This document shows, piece by piece, positions 12,421 through 26,000 of a stretch of 64,000 nucleotides of DNA. The stretch spans positions 9,366,879 to 9,430,878 of the forward strand of contig NC_079913.1 in NCBI RefSeq assembly GCF_024868665.1. The letters are read 5' to 3'. The position numbers were made by a program, and so were the translations under genes. Source of the stretch: Triplophysa rosa. Lineage: Eukaryota; Chordata; Actinopteri; Cypriniformes; Nemacheilidae. Below the pieces are notes generated by a model. The model was not told where the DNA came from and did not search any database. It worked only from the letters and a program-made list of their open reading frames with translations. The stretch's first letter is position 1. Each line of letters opens with the position of its first letter.

Positions 12421-12754
12421 TCTCTGCAATTGTTCCTTTTAACATTTTCTGAAACATTTTTAAATAAAAACAAACTTACAGTATATAACATTGCTAAAAG
12501 GTTGCTAGAACATTGCTAGTGGTTGTTTTCGGAGCAACTGCTTGTTCAAATTTAAGAAATTATTTAATGTGTGGGGTTATATTGACCCCATAAATGTTTA
12601 AATCTATAATAAATTACTCAAACTTAAATTGTTATTAGCTTTTTTACTCACACAACTTTACAACACAACGTAAATTTTATTGTATATAATTTTATTGTAT
12701 ATAATTTATAATAATAGATTTTTACAATCAGGATACTTTTTAGAAGTCGCTTTG

Positions 12755-12782
12755 AAAACAAAACAAAACAAAACAAAACAAC
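12755..12782. repeat. (AAAAC)n tract
   Basis: Five to six ACAAA units. Flanked by a repeated phrase, TTTTTACAATCAGGATACTT, at about 12719 and again about 12827, which suggests a local ~108-bp duplication. Confidence 0.7.
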
Positions 12783-12898
12783 CTCACACTATTTAAGCTC
12801 TAGTATTTTTCAAAGATTTCTCAAGATTTTTACAATCAGGATACTTTTTAGAAGTCGCTCTCGGTCAATTTGAGGGTTACTAAAACCATGAATTAAAC

Positions 12899-13197
12899 CA
12901 GTGGTTCTCAAACTTTTTCATTGTGAGGCCCCCTTTGTGTAGGGTGCATCGCTTTGCGCACCCCCCAAATAAAGATTAAAATCTTAAACTTAAAATTTTT
13001 ATTAAACCAATAACGTATTCAGTTATACAATGCTGAAACATCACTTATTTTGGTTGGTGGGCTTTTTTTCTGATGTTTGATTGCATAAAATGTATGATAT
13101 ATTTCTATATTTCATAAAATGCCACAAAATCTGTGGCCCCCCTTGATCCATATTAGGGCCCCCCAGGGGGCCACTACCCCCAGTTTGAGAACCACTG
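12899..13197. mobile_element. hAT-type MITE, CAGTGGTTCTCAAAC family, copy 1
   Basis: 299 bp with inverted ends CAGTGGTTCTCAAACTTT / CAGTTTGAGAACCACTG and a perfect 8-bp target duplication AATTAAAC (12891-12898 and 13198-13205). The ends fit Charlie-like hAT elements. No ORF. Confidence 0.92.
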
Positions 13198-13205
13198 AAT
13201 TAAAC

Positions 13206-14887
13206 TATGCATATGTTCAGTGAATATAAATTCTGTTTGGATAATCATTAAGTTTTATGGATCATAAAACGTAATTTAGAAATAGAAATAACCTCCTATA
13301 TTATAAACAAATGAGATCAACATACCAAATCCAAGTTTATTCATAAACACTCAAACCTCAAAGTTTGCAAGAGACAAAAAAATGATGAAGAAAACGATTC
13401 TATGAGTTTCTATGAGTCACAAAACATTTTTGTACACAGAATTTTCCCCTAAGCATTCTTATTTAAAAACACACACTGAATGTGCTACAGTTAAAATGAG
13501 TGTTTAGTAAAGAAATATGCTGTTTTAACACATACAAGGCCATGGAAACCCTTACAAGGAAATAGTTGATATCTTGTTGAAATATGTGAATCATGAGCAT
13601 GTTTAGTTTTCAGTCGGTTCTGTCCATTTTTGTTTATGGGTTTAGGATTATACGGAAGGAAAACATGAGGACACGTTCAATTCGAGAGCCACTGCACCTC
13701 GAGTGTGTTGGGAAACAGGGCCCTGTCAGCAAAGAACACAGAGTTCAAGATCATTCAATTTATGCTGCTAATAGGACCTAGTTGGCAAGGCATTGTGTTT
13801 TACAGCTCCGATCGTATTCCATTCCGAATGTCTCAATCTCAAAGCAACAATGACAAACTCAGGCGGTTATTTAAAGCTACTTTAAATGTTAACGGCCATT
13901 AAAGGCCGTTTTGACTTCTCCACAGCTGGCACCCGCTGCACTTTTCACACCAATTCCATTGCACAATTAAATATTTATGTATTGCTTTACAGTCCACAAA
14001 ATATTTCACATTTCTTCCTCGAACAGTCGGCATTACAAGACTGACACTTTTAATAATGCCTCGGCCGTTAATATTATAGCACATTTCCTCCTTCCAGTCT
14101 GTAAAATATGTAATTTTATATTGCATGTGTCCTTTTGGTACTTCCCCCAGCTGTTTCACAAATATAAATGGCCCTTTCATTAAACAAAAACACCGAAGGG
14201 ACTGATGGAACTGATCTGAAACGTCCCCGAGCGCAAAAGTACCATTCGCGTGCTTTAACGGTCTCACATCGCAAGAGCCCCTTTAGTATCGCCAATAAAC
14301 AGTGGAACAGGCACGGAGGGTTGTGGGGGGTGCCCGGTATAATACGCGCACCCAGCTGGTTTCACGTTCAATCTCGAGGTGAAACTCTGCCGAGGCCTTC
14401 AATGTCAAAGCGAGAAGCAAAGCAGAACAAGCGAGGACGGCTATGAAGAAACAGACTAGCGATGGTAGCGCGATAACGCCGTGTGAAAATAGCGATGGCT
14501 TTCCGCGATTGGAGGCCCGTGTTGTGGTTGGCCCGGTTCGGGTTCTCTCCGATGACAGAAAAATGACACAAGAGAGAAGAGAAACTGCAGACTCGCACTT
14601 CCATCTGACATACTGTACAAGGGGAAAAATGTTTTGGCACCGGGACAAATATAAGTAGAGGTGACTTTGGAAAAGGAGAAAAACTGCAATCTGTGGCTAT
14701 CGAAACAGTCAAGACAAAAGAAAAAGCACAACTCGCAATAATGATAAAACAGTTTTTTTTATTTTCAATATGCTAGAACATGAATTGAGACAATTCGGGA
14801 GTATAAAGAATAGGATTGTTCATTTTAAACTGTGTTTCTGTACAGATTTACACACTGAGTGACTCGAATCATAGATTCATGAATATG
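13206..14887. other. Intergenic; possible conserved noncoding stretch
   Basis: 13880-14660 is non-repetitive with balanced GC and long overlapping frames on both strands (13899-14267, 14283-14648, 14368-14712, all minus). None resembles a known protein, and no splice-bounded coding segment was found. Confidence 0.3.
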
Positions 14888-14895
14888 CATTAAAG

Positions 14896-15236
14896 CAGTG
14901 GTTCTCAGCTGAAATGACCTTAGGATCCAGATTTTACATCATGTGTTTAAATGCGTTATACACAAGCCCAAGCCAATATGAGAAACTGAGGGTTTAAAAA
15001 CAAAAAAGATGAATATGAGCCCAAATACTATTGAGTTTGATTCAATGTGTGGCCTCTGACCTCAACACATAAAAAAGATATGAAAAGCATATTCTCCTAC
15101 CTTTCAAAATAAATAAACATATCGGTTTTATAATCAACATCAACTAATCCACGGTTATAAATTTAGTCGCATTATTGTTATCAGATCAGAGCCGTGATCC
15201 ATTTACGGGTCATGACCCATCAGTTGAGAACCACTG
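14896..15236. mobile_element. hAT-type MITE, CAGTGGTTCTCA family, copy 2
   Basis: 341 bp with CAGTGGTTCTCAGCTG / CAGTTGAGAACCACTG ends. Flanks CATTAAAG and CGTTAGAG match at 6 of 8 bases, an aged target duplication. The interior differs from the copy at 12899, so it is a separate subfamily. Confidence 0.8.
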
Positions 15237-15429
15237 CGTTAGAGAACGATTAAGGGGGACTAAATAACCCTGTAGATAATTCATCCGAAATCCTGACTAT
15301 CGGTCAGCCAAGAGGCAAGCGGAGGCAGCGGGGATATTATGACTGACCGTTCAAAACGCGCTTCAAGCTATCTCAGAATTCCAGAGATGAAAACCCACAC
15401 AGTCCAGAGAGACATAGATGTAGATACCG

Positions 15430-15433
<4 letters not shown>

Positions 15434-15469
<36 letters not shown>
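15434..15469. repeat. (GA)n microsatellite
   Basis: About 17 GA units with one AA interruption. Confidence 0.9.
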
Positions 15470-17200
15470 CAACACTTTGAATCACATTTCCTGACCGCTT
15501 GGTTCCTGAGGTGACACCGTTTGAACTCAACAGTGGACGCATTTAAATGGCTTTAGGAAGCGAAACAAAAAGCCTCTTTGCTCTCATTTTACAAGAAGAA
15601 CAGTGGCGTTGAGTTTGACGATGGAATTGATCTCATAATTGCAGTCAGACTAAACATCTGTCTTTTTGATATCCTAGAAAACACTTTCACCTCTGCAGTT
15701 ATCCTGTAAACAATTTCTGTTAGAAGCGGGTAACCCTTAATGCTTTCAAGCACTGGTCCCAAATCAGTTTTGACGTGCAGGGTTGGCTTTGACCTTCAGG
15801 ATCGGGATAAAAACTGTAAAAAAGGCAGTGAAATTTAGGATATGTTTGGAGTGGAACATTGAATTAACTGCTTACTCGATACTACATAGTATACTGTACA
15901 GTACACTTCACAGTATACTGCCAACTACATTTTGAAAATGAAAAGTGAAACTGTTGGCATTATTCAATAAAGAACAATTCAACAGTAATACGCTACATTG
16001 TGATCTAGGAAATAAAGATGCTTACTTTGCACTCCTAATTCAATTTTTGTCAAATCTGCTGATATTACTTGTTCATTACTCGTCTGTCAAATTGGAAACT
16101 GTAAAGTTCAAGTTGGGTGCATTGCCTTATGCGATACAGTATTTCAAGCAGATATCACTGCTGCACACTGCACGTTTTGGCAAATACGTGGTATAAAAGG
16201 CATACAGAAAATCTTATAAATCTTGTAATCTGCCCACATACGGCAGCAATTGGATATAACAGGATTCTACTGAGCATAGCCATAATTTGTGTTCAATTCA
16301 TCAAACACTCCAACGCCTACAGGTAAATGTTCTTTACATACGGATACGGACGTGCACATGCACTGCTTGGTTTTCCAGTGCAACACATGTGTCATAAGGG
16401 TCATAAGGGTGTCTACACGGGTCATAAGGAAGAACTCTGAGTCTTAAAGGTTTGAGTGTCCTTGCAGGTCAATAGGCCGTTTCCTGCTTTTGAGAAGAAC
16501 AGCATTCTATGGCACTTTGAGTACAGGTAGACAACAGAAACTGATTCGTTTCAGTTCATATTCAGCATAGATAAACAAGATGCCGTTTGATCTTCCTGGA
16601 AAATTTCCATTGAACATTCAATGCAATGGTCTGGAACTGGGGATGTTTGCTGTAATTTCTCTTTTCTTTCTGGCACAGCCAATTAACTTTGGTGTTTGTG
16701 TGATACAACACAGTAAACCATTTATGCACGTCACTTCTGAAATGCTCGCCGGGTAACAGCAAAATGCTGAAAACAATGCGAAGATCTTTAGATGGATGGC
16801 TTTTCAACGCAAGCCAAATCCACGTAGTCCAATTAAGTTGTTTTGCAGCAGGAAATGATGCGTGAAGCAGCAGTGACGTCGCCCTCCAGTCTCAATGCCG
16901 GGTTTGATTTAGCATTTCTTTGTTTTTCTAAACTGTTAGAATTAATAAGAACACAATGAAGGTAATTAATGCTGCATTAAAGTCAATTTGACACATTTCC
17001 ATCTTGCAATTAGTACATTTATAAGCTAAAATAATACAAGATTGGTTGCCAAGGTTAACTGCCAGAAATCATATGTCTTGTGGCTCTGAATGGCAGATTT
17101 CCAATCAATATATTGGGTAATGGCCTAGTAAAAAAAGACAAAGCGCTAGTTTGCACACATGCTGCTGAATTCCTTGTCTTGTTATTCCCCTTCATAACAT
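15470..17200. other. Intergenic, no gene recognised
   Basis: No coding homology. The phrase GGTCATAAGG occurs three times within 16390-16430 as a small local repeat. Confidence 0.3.
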
Positions 17201-17204
17201 TTAA

Positions 17205-17482
17205 AGTGATTGTTCACCCTAAAATGAAAATTCTGTCATCATTTACTCAACCTCTTGTCATTTTAAACCTGTATGACTTTCTTTTTTTCTGAAGAACACA
17301 GAAGAAGATATTTGGAAAAAACGACACCCATTCACTTACATTGGTTTTGTGTCCATACAATAGAAGTAAATGGGTGCCGGAGCTGTTTGGTTACCAACTT
17401 TATTCATAGTCATACAGTCATACAGGTTTGAAGAGGATGAACTAATGACAACAGAATTTTCATTTTTGGGTGAACTATGACT
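17205..17482. mobile_element. TTAA-family palindromic MITE
   Basis: 278 bp between TTAA at 17201-17204 and 17483-17486. Ends AGTGATTGTTCACCCTAAAA and TTTTGGGTGAACTATGACT are inverted; the arms carry GAAGAAGATATTTGG and CCAATGTAAGTG-type motifs. Confidence 0.88.
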
Positions 17483-17486
17483 TTAA

Positions 17487-18989
17487 ATCTTCCTATTTTT
17501 CCTACTTCATTTCTATGAAGCTTATTTAATTTGATCATTTTTTAATTTGTGCTCTTACATTTCCTTAAATGTTTAAATGTTCTCTTAAAGAGGCCAGTGG
17601 TTTCATTTGTCAGCAAAGATTCAGTCAGTCTCTGAAAAACAATTAGAGTCAGATAGCACATTGTGATATTCCTTCCCTTACTTTTTATACATATCCATTT
17701 ACATCAAGGCACGTTGACAGGAAGGAAAAGCTGACAGAGTCATGACAAACTGAAAAATTACACATCAGAGCGCGCCGACGAAATGAACTTGAAAGACCAG
17801 CAAAACCAGGGACAAGTGGCAACATCATGTATAAAACTCTCATCCGTTTCAAAAAATCTGTAAACATTGGTTGCTTTTCGTTCAACTTCTTTGAGTTCTT
17901 CGGATAAGATTTAGTGTAGCAAACAGCAAAAATATTTGTCATGAAGTGCACCACTAATACAGCTTTCGTCCTAGCATTTGCATTTTCACACACACATGAA
18001 ATATACCATAATAAACGCAACATTTAACAAACGCAAACACTCTGCGCTCATTTCAAATAACTTAATTGTCCTAAAACACCAGAAAACAAAACACACGCAT
18101 GCAACGGCGGCTTTTCTCTCCGTAAGCCTTAGGTCAGGCCACCATTTAAAAAGCCCTAAACACAGCGCAAGGGCTGATGGGCCAAACGACCTGCTTGGCA
18201 TCGAGCGCAAAGTACAGCGAGACCACACAAGGGTAACGTTTGGCAACAGTGCTCTTTTTAATGCACCGCGGGCGGATGAAAATCGCAGCTTGATGGTGAA
18301 TACGGGCAGCCACAGATGTATAGAGTGAGGGATAATTCACACACAGCGGCGGGAAACGAAACCGATATTCCCGAGGCACAAAGGTGGACACCTCTGGGAA
18401 AAACAGGAGACTTTTGCCATTGGGTCAGTCACTCATTAGTCCATTTTTTTAAATAATGGGGTGTAGACCAAAAAACCAAGGCTGGATTTGACCCAACCCA
18501 GAGGGCTCCATTAAAACATCTCAGCGACGCATGTGGGTTGGCCATAAAAGTCTGACAGTTTGTAATACTGACGAATCACGCTTTATAAATATGTTGAAGG
18601 ACCAAAAGGTAAAAAAATAAAGGCATAGGGCAGAACTTTGGTTGGCAGTGTTGTGAATGGATCGTGGAAAGAACAGGACCCACATGCCCCAAGTGAAGAT
18701 GAAGTGTAAAGGTCTGCCCACCCAGGTGAAACTGCCCACCCTGTCGCCCGTGTGGAGAGAGTGCGACCTCAAAGGTCAAATGTGGAAGGTCATTGCTCAT
18801 TTATCATCCGTGACCTTCTTTGACCTCTAAGGCTGTGAGCGATCATGGCATTGGTTTTATACTTCCTGGGTCAGAGCCTCTCCCTCCGTGTCCTGGATTG
18901 TAGCGTGGGAGTCCGGATGAAAGTTAAAATGTGTCGGATGCGGTAGGTATTTTGGCATTGTCAGGGGGCGTGCCGTGTCTGTGCTGAGG
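17487..18989. other. Downstream flank and 3' UTR region of cacna2d1
   Basis: Directly below the cacna2d1 stop codon, so its upper part should be 3' UTR. No poly(A) site could be fixed; minus-strand ATTAAA occurs near 18252 and 17540. A GGGTTGGGTCAAATCC-type dispersed motif lies near 18480-18500. Confidence 0.4.
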
Positions 18990-19106
18990 TCACGATAGGC
19001 AGTGTCCCTGTCCAGGTAGGAGCCAGAACAGAAGCAGCTGGAGGATGACCATGGATACGATTGGTGGAATCAGACCTGACGCCCCGCCACAGTCTGCTCC
19101 CTCTTC
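18990..19106 (-). CDS. cacna2d1: cacna2d1 last coding exon (w37): DCGG and C-terminal anchor signal
   Basis: 117 nt including the TGA stop. Encodes [20 protein letters not shown] then [18 protein letters not shown]. The DCGG followed by a hydrophobic stretch without a long cytoplasmic tail equals the human DCGG..FLLLWLVSG end, which is processed to a GPI anchor. Acceptor GCCAACAG. The 3' UTR continues below 18990; ATTAAA-type signals exist but none could be assigned. Confidence 0.92.
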   Translation of the reverse strand, partial: EEGADCGGASGLIPPIVSMVILQLLLFWLLPGQGHCLS

Positions 19107-19954
19107 CTGTTGGCAGGCCATAAAGTCAGCCGATGCTTTCTAAGGATGAGTTCATGTCATGTCCGACATACTATAGTTACAGGTTGACTGTGGTTAAAGG
19201 GATCGTTCGACCAAAAATGAAAATTCTGTCATCATTTACTCACCCTCAGGTTGCTCCAAAACTTTATACATTTCTTTGTTCTGCTAAACACAAAGGAAGA
19301 AATGTATACAGCTCTGGACCTCCTACAACCTGAACATGAGTAAATGATGACAGAACTTTCATTTTTGGGTGAACGATCTCCTTAACCTAACTATTGTGAT
19401 GTTACATTAAAAAATAACTAAAACAGCTTCAATTGTAAATCATAGACAGTTGCAAAAACTGACATATTTTCTGGAATATTACAATTTTATTTTAAAGAAT
19501 TTTCACGTATTTTTGAAATGCGGTAAAAATGTAAAATTACAGAAATCGGTTGCAAATTTGAATGTAAAAAAACATGAAAAAAAACATGTAATTTTACTTT
19601 ACAAAAATGCTATTTTATGGGTTTTTTTCCGCGCTCCCCAGCTGCTGGAATATTACCGTTTTTAACAGGTATTTTTTCAGACATGACAATAACGCACCAC
19701 AAAACATAATCTTTAACAAAACTTCTTTCTGTGTGAAGTTCTGTATTTATTTTACAGCAACAAATCAATGGGTTTATTTTATGCAATAGATGGATTATGT
19801 TGTTGGTTATTGGTTATGCAGGTTGTGGAGTAAAGAATGGACATATTATGATTTAGAATTAAATACACATCTAAAAAAAGCACCCAGATAAGTTAGACTC
19901 ATGCAAAATTAAAGGAAAAAGAAAAGAACATGGAGAAATTAACTTCAACCATAT

Positions 19955-20040
<86 letters not shown>

Positions 20041-23000
20041 CGGAGGCAAAGAAAAAATAGACATGAAAACGTTTTTGCATTGTTTTAGCAAGAACTTCAA
20101 TAAATGGAACAATGAAAATTTTGTTTTTGGGTTTGGGTCCTGTTGCATTGATGAAAGTGCCTCGTATTGTAAATACTGTACAGGGGTTGGACAAAATACT
20201 TTGTATTTGTTTAATAATAATAACAACATTTATTAATTATAAAAACATTGTTTATTTCTTTGTGTGCCAGAACAAGTTTTGTTCAGCAGCGGTTAGTACC
20301 TGGTTTCTACCTTGGAAGAAATTGGTCAAATGAATAACTTCAGATTTCCAAAGGGGACAAGGCGACTGTTTGGTGTTTCAGGAGCAACAACTTCCACAAT
20401 TATGAGACGAGCGAGAAGCAGGTTCACTAAACCAACCTCTCTGAAGCAACCAAAACATCTTCTGACAGACCATTAGTACAATTTCTATTTAAAAGTTGTA
20501 TTAAAAGGAGAACATTGGTCCAACACCTAAGCTATCGCTTATTTACTCTGGTGTTCACAAAATTTTGTACAACCCATGTTTCTGCTTTAAACTGGATTGT
20601 GGATATGTGGTAAATGCAGGTTTTTGCGCTCATAAGTGCATCAACTGTTAAAACTGAAAGAGAGAGCAAGAGAGAGAGCGAGAGAGAGAGAGAGAGAGAG
20701 AGAGATGGACTGACCCGAGACAGCACAAGAACACTGGCAGCAGTAACATGAGCGGAGAGGAGAGCAGTGGAGAGCCTGCATTTCTCCTACACACGGTCTC
20801 ATCCTAACACACATTACACAGCCAAATACACAGCAGGAGAGAGAGAGAGGGGGAGAGAGAGAGGAAAAGATGGAAGAAGAGTCATGCAGAAAAACACTTG
20901 ACAGTCAGCAGTTTAACTCAAACATAAAGTGCTTGAACCAAAGAGTGTTAACAAGTAGAAGGAGAGAAAAGTATTAAAACAGATACGAGACCGAGTTACA
21001 GTACATACACGGCCAAAAGTATACGGACACATCACACCCACATGTGAATGGGAATTGAATTTTCGCTCTAAACCATGGAGATGAACAGCTTCCACTCTTC
21101 TGGAAAGACTTTCCACTTGATGTCTGAACACGGCTGCGAGGATTTGTGCCAATATAGACATAAGAGCATCAGAGAGCTCATGCACTGAGGTTGGGTGATG
21201 GCATCTGGATTACAGTACACAATTCAATTCATCCCAAAAGTGTTCAATGGGGTTCAAGTCCGGGTTTGTGCAGGCCAGTCAAGGTCTCTGAGACTCGATA
21301 AATCATTTCATTATCGCCCTCTCTTTGTGCACAAGGGCATTGTCATGATGGAGCCCAAAAGGACCCTAATGTACAACAACTGTTTGTCTAAGGAGAACGC
21401 ATGGCCGCATGCCTGATTTTATGCACCTGTTGGCAATAGCCGTAGCTAAAATAGCAAAACTTGCTAATTAGAAAATGGTTTCCACATACTTCGGCCATGT
21501 AGCGTACTGTATGTCTGCCTAAGATCACAACATGACCAAGCTCTCCTACATAAAGATCTATCACACAGAGACACTGTACGTTTTTACTCTAACAGTAATC
21601 ATGACTGAAAAGTGTCAGAAATACTCATGGTGGTCTCGGTTTGGTAGATCTCGGCAATGATTGAGCAAGATTAAGCAGCCGTTTAAGAAGAATATGCAGC
21701 ATGTGAGATTCAGGTGTGAAGCACGTGTGGTCATGCTGTCTGTTGAGAAGGTGACGGGGGGACTCACTCTTGAGTTGTCGTCAAAGCAAGCTTCTGTACC
21801 CTTTCGGTACCGTGGGTTCTGGGCTATCACACAGGGATCTGGACCCGGAGCTGTGGACTCAGGTTCAGGAGAAACTGATAAAACCAGTCTGATACGCTAC
21901 TGACATTGGGCACTCGGGCGAGCATAAAACACACCACGCTTTAGTTTCAGGATTCAGATTAGCACAGGAACGCTAAAAGAGCGCTAGTTGTCAATTGTGT
22001 TTTTGCACGCGTATTGGTGGTTGAAATGCAATGCCGGCATGTCGCCAGTTTGTGTGTAGTTTTCCCATCTATACATGTTCAAAGTCTAAAGTGATCTCGC
22101 TTGGCTAAATATGCTTACAATATCAATAGTTTTTATTTGCAAAACATATCGTTGCACTTCAAAAGATATTTATCTACACACTGGAGTCGTACGGAATACT
22201 AAAAGTTTGTCTGGCTGTAGAAAGAAAGTCATATACTTTAATTAATTAAATTAATACTTGAATTGAATTATTTCTGCAATTAATAACTCTGTGAAATAAT
22301 AATTAAGTGCAAAATTAATTATATCCTCCAGGTCTATTTTTTATACAACTTTTTCTGTAAATTATATGTCATTCTGCTGTATATAGCACATACCTTGTAC
22401 TACAATAGTCTATTCTTATTTTTTACTTGTACGTATTTACATACACACATAGCTTTACTCTCTATATCTTTATCTTATGTTTATTGTATTGTATTTCTTA
22501 AATGTTTATACCCATAGGCCCTTAATGATTTAAATCATTGTGTACTGTATTCTATTGTGTTATGGTCTCTGTGTACTGTTGTTGCTGTTTCTGTGTTCTG
22601 GATGCTCCTGTCACCAAAACAAATTCCTTGTATGTGCAAACAAACTTGGCAATAAAGCTCTTTCTGATTCTGATATACTGTACACCTAGGGTGGCATGTG
22701 GGTAAGTAAATTATGGATTCAATTTCATTTAAACATTTAATGCACTTGCCCGCGTATAAAGGATACAAGGCTTCTCATTGTGCGAAAATGGAGCTTCTTG
22801 GCATATTTCACACTGATAGTCAGCAACAATAAGCACCAAATTTGTTTTTGGAAGCTTTTCGGCTGTGAACTGCCTATAGTCAAAAAGACAAAAAACACAC
22901 AATGTGCAACATCCAACGGCAACATTTTGGCTTTGAGCGCAAGGGGTTCCGCCCTAAACAAAAATAGCAAATCAGCAACGTTAGAAGTGGTGATGCATGT

Positions 23001-26000
23001 ATTTCTGTTTCACATAGTCGTTTACTATAGAACAAAGCGCTGCGAGCAAAATCGCGCACCGAAAAATGCCAGTCATGTTTTTACTTCCTTGCGTCTCCAA
23101 ATCAGTTCATCTTAAGAACGACTATGTTTGTACTCTTACCTGGAGCAGTTCCCACATTCAACTAATCCCTTAAAGCTTGTCTTGTTGTCCTCAAAGAAAT
23201 ACTGCGTCTGCTCCGTAATGCAACTCTCCTTAGGTGGCATTTTATACTGGTCGTCATCTACATCAGCTGTGTACAAAACACAGGTGGAATTTAATGCGGC
23301 ATGCACAAAATAAAAGGCTTTAACCACATAATATTAAGTAATAAAATCTACAAGGGTGGAATTCACTAACAGTTAACTATCCCCACATGTTTTGTACGTG
23401 CAGTCGGCATTGTTTTAAGGAATTAGGGCAAATCGGAAAAAAGTGGGATGACAAAATGCAGTTTCCCATTTTTAAGTAGTTGTAGAAGGTTTGATCTACT
23501 GTATGATTAGACCAATTTCTAGGTATGTATGTGAAAATACAATTGCATTTAAAAGCATGACAATGACTTTAAATATTCGAGCCACAGTGTTAAACTTGGT
23601 GTTTAGTGATATTGAAAGACGCAGGTTTTTGCATTGGAACACTGTTCACCAAATCTTATGAATGAATTCGTGTTTTCTTTTATTTTGTTGTAAATGTTTC
23701 ATGACACGTAGTCATATGAGACAGGTTATTATCTAATATACTTATGATTGTGTTTAGCAGCCTCTCTAAATTGCATCCAGCACCAAGTGTCTACAATGGC
23801 ATCATTTTTGTTTGATAGTAATTCATTATTAATGATTCTGGCTCTTACCTGCTTCAAGGTAGCTAGAAAATGTTATGCTGACAAACAACTGCTGCAACAT
23901 TGACCTGAATAAACAAAACAGAGATGGATGTATCACAGAACATCACATGACACATGATGCTCATTGACATTCCTTTGAGACTCAGAGCTTCACTCACCAG
24001 GCGGCCGCAGATGCCCACCAACCAAGGTTCAGGATGTTAGCTATGGTGGGCTGAAAGACACAAACAATGTATTAAACGTGTTATTTTAGTGTACTTGTGA
24101 ACATTCACTATTTACTTCTCTATTTATTTATTTTACATGTCTGCTTTAGAGGATGTAACGATAAACTCGGCTCAGGATTCAATAGGACATCAACATCATA
24201 TTCACGTATTACAATATTGCGAATAAATTAAACCGAAATTCAAATATCACATTTGTTTCCAAAATGTTCAATAACTACTGTTATTTTGTTATTGACTCGA
24301 CAACACTCGAGATCTACCTTACCCTTCTGTATGTATAGTGCACGCTTAAAGGGGTCATATGGCGCGAATACGTGTTTTTCTGTCTCTGTGTTATAAGTTG
24401 CCCATGCATGTATTAGACACGTAAAATTGCAAATATTAAAGTGTCGGAACAAAAGATGCATTCTATCTAAAAGCGAATGCTCACCCAGACCTGCCTGAAA
24501 CGCCTCGTGTAACCACACCCCCACAAATCTACGTCAGTTCGTGGTATGATTTGACTAAGACCGCCCAAAATTATACGCAAGTAAGGTAGGCGTACCTGTC
24601 AGTACAATTGCTTTGGAACATGATGTTCTGAATATGGTAAGAGGCGTTACATTTCACTCACACGCTTGCAGTATTCGACCAATCACTGCGTACTGGTTAA
24701 CTGGCCAATCATAGCACATCTCGCTTTTCAGAGCGATGAGCTTTGTAAAAAATCTGAGCGTTTCAGAGAGGCGGGGCAAAGAGGAGTTACAAACATGCAC
24801 GGTATGTGGAAAATACAGCGTTTTTGAACCTTAAATCGTGTATACACATTGCATTACATCTAAAACAAACGATAGTTTATCGTTAGTTTTATTTAGTTTT
24901 AGCCCTGTCATATGACCCCTTTAATAGATCTGTCAGTGAAAAATGAAAATTAATTAATACAAAATTAAAATTAAGAAAGGAATTAAGAAATATAAACCAT
25001 ATGACAGTACTTCCTAAAACAGCAAAAACACAAAATGAGATAATCAAAACATATATGTTGATGCAGGTCACATTTTAGGAGCTCAACCAATAGGATTAAA
25101 CAGATGTCATATCGTAAAACAATCGCAGAAACTCTACGATGTTTAATTTTTTGTATTGCGACATACATCTATATTGTTACACGTCTGCTGCTGTAATAAA
25201 GTAATGTCTTCAATATCTTCATTTGGGGGCTTTTATATACAAATATTTACATATGCTATTGATATTTTTTTTCTCACACTACATGTATTGATTTTTTCCA
25301 ATTAAACTCGCTATTGTAGAGCTGTCAATTCATCATATTAAGCACAATTAGTTGCAAATATAAAGATTCGATTAGTCTGTGCACACTATATCCCAGGGCT
25401 CAGAATCTCATTATTCTCTCAAACATTCTTTTCTAACTTTGTAGGGTAGATATCCGGAGTAGAGAAGCACCAAAACATCCTGATTTGTATTGGCAGCGGA
25501 CCCCGCTCAGCCCTGCCAGACAGAAGGAATGCCGTGCCAAACAACACGGGATATATTAAGAGAAAGCTCAGCAGATGTAAGCATAAATCTACAAACATGG
25601 CTAAACGAAACGCACGCTGCTCCTATTAGCACGACAGAGGAAATTCTCGTGGTGATGATTCACGGTTGACTCGGTTTTGAAGGATTTAGTCACCGTGTTT
25701 AACAGAACTGAAGACACGCAGAGATCAGAGAAAGTATCGTGAGGGCAACCTATCAGGTTGTTGTGACGTAAAGTTCACCGCAACACTCTCTCTTTACAGC
25801 TGACTAAGCTTTATTGTCTAAAGAAAACAGAAAAACATGCAGAGTATGCACATTTTAATGACAGGTGATGTCTTAGCCGAAAACCCTTCTGACAGAGATC
25901 ATAAAACTGTATGGTAACAGAAAAGTTCATGTTCATTTATGCATTTGGCAGGCGCGTCAAAATTTATGGTGGATTTAAGTTACAAAGTTTTGTATGTGTG

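Noticed and set aside
14283..14712. Overlapping minus-strand frames of 91 to 121 codons
   Set aside because: Three frames overlap in different phases, with low-quality composition and no recognisable motifs or splice borders.
19871..20229. Minus-strand frames of about 100 codons
   Set aside because: They are mostly the translated (GAAA)n tract (FLSF repeats).
22165..22230. Possible extra cacna2d1 exon after TTTCTTTCTACAG
   Set aside because: The acceptor is good, but the following frames either stop quickly or do not resemble the protein, and 22746-22873 already supplies the expected segment.
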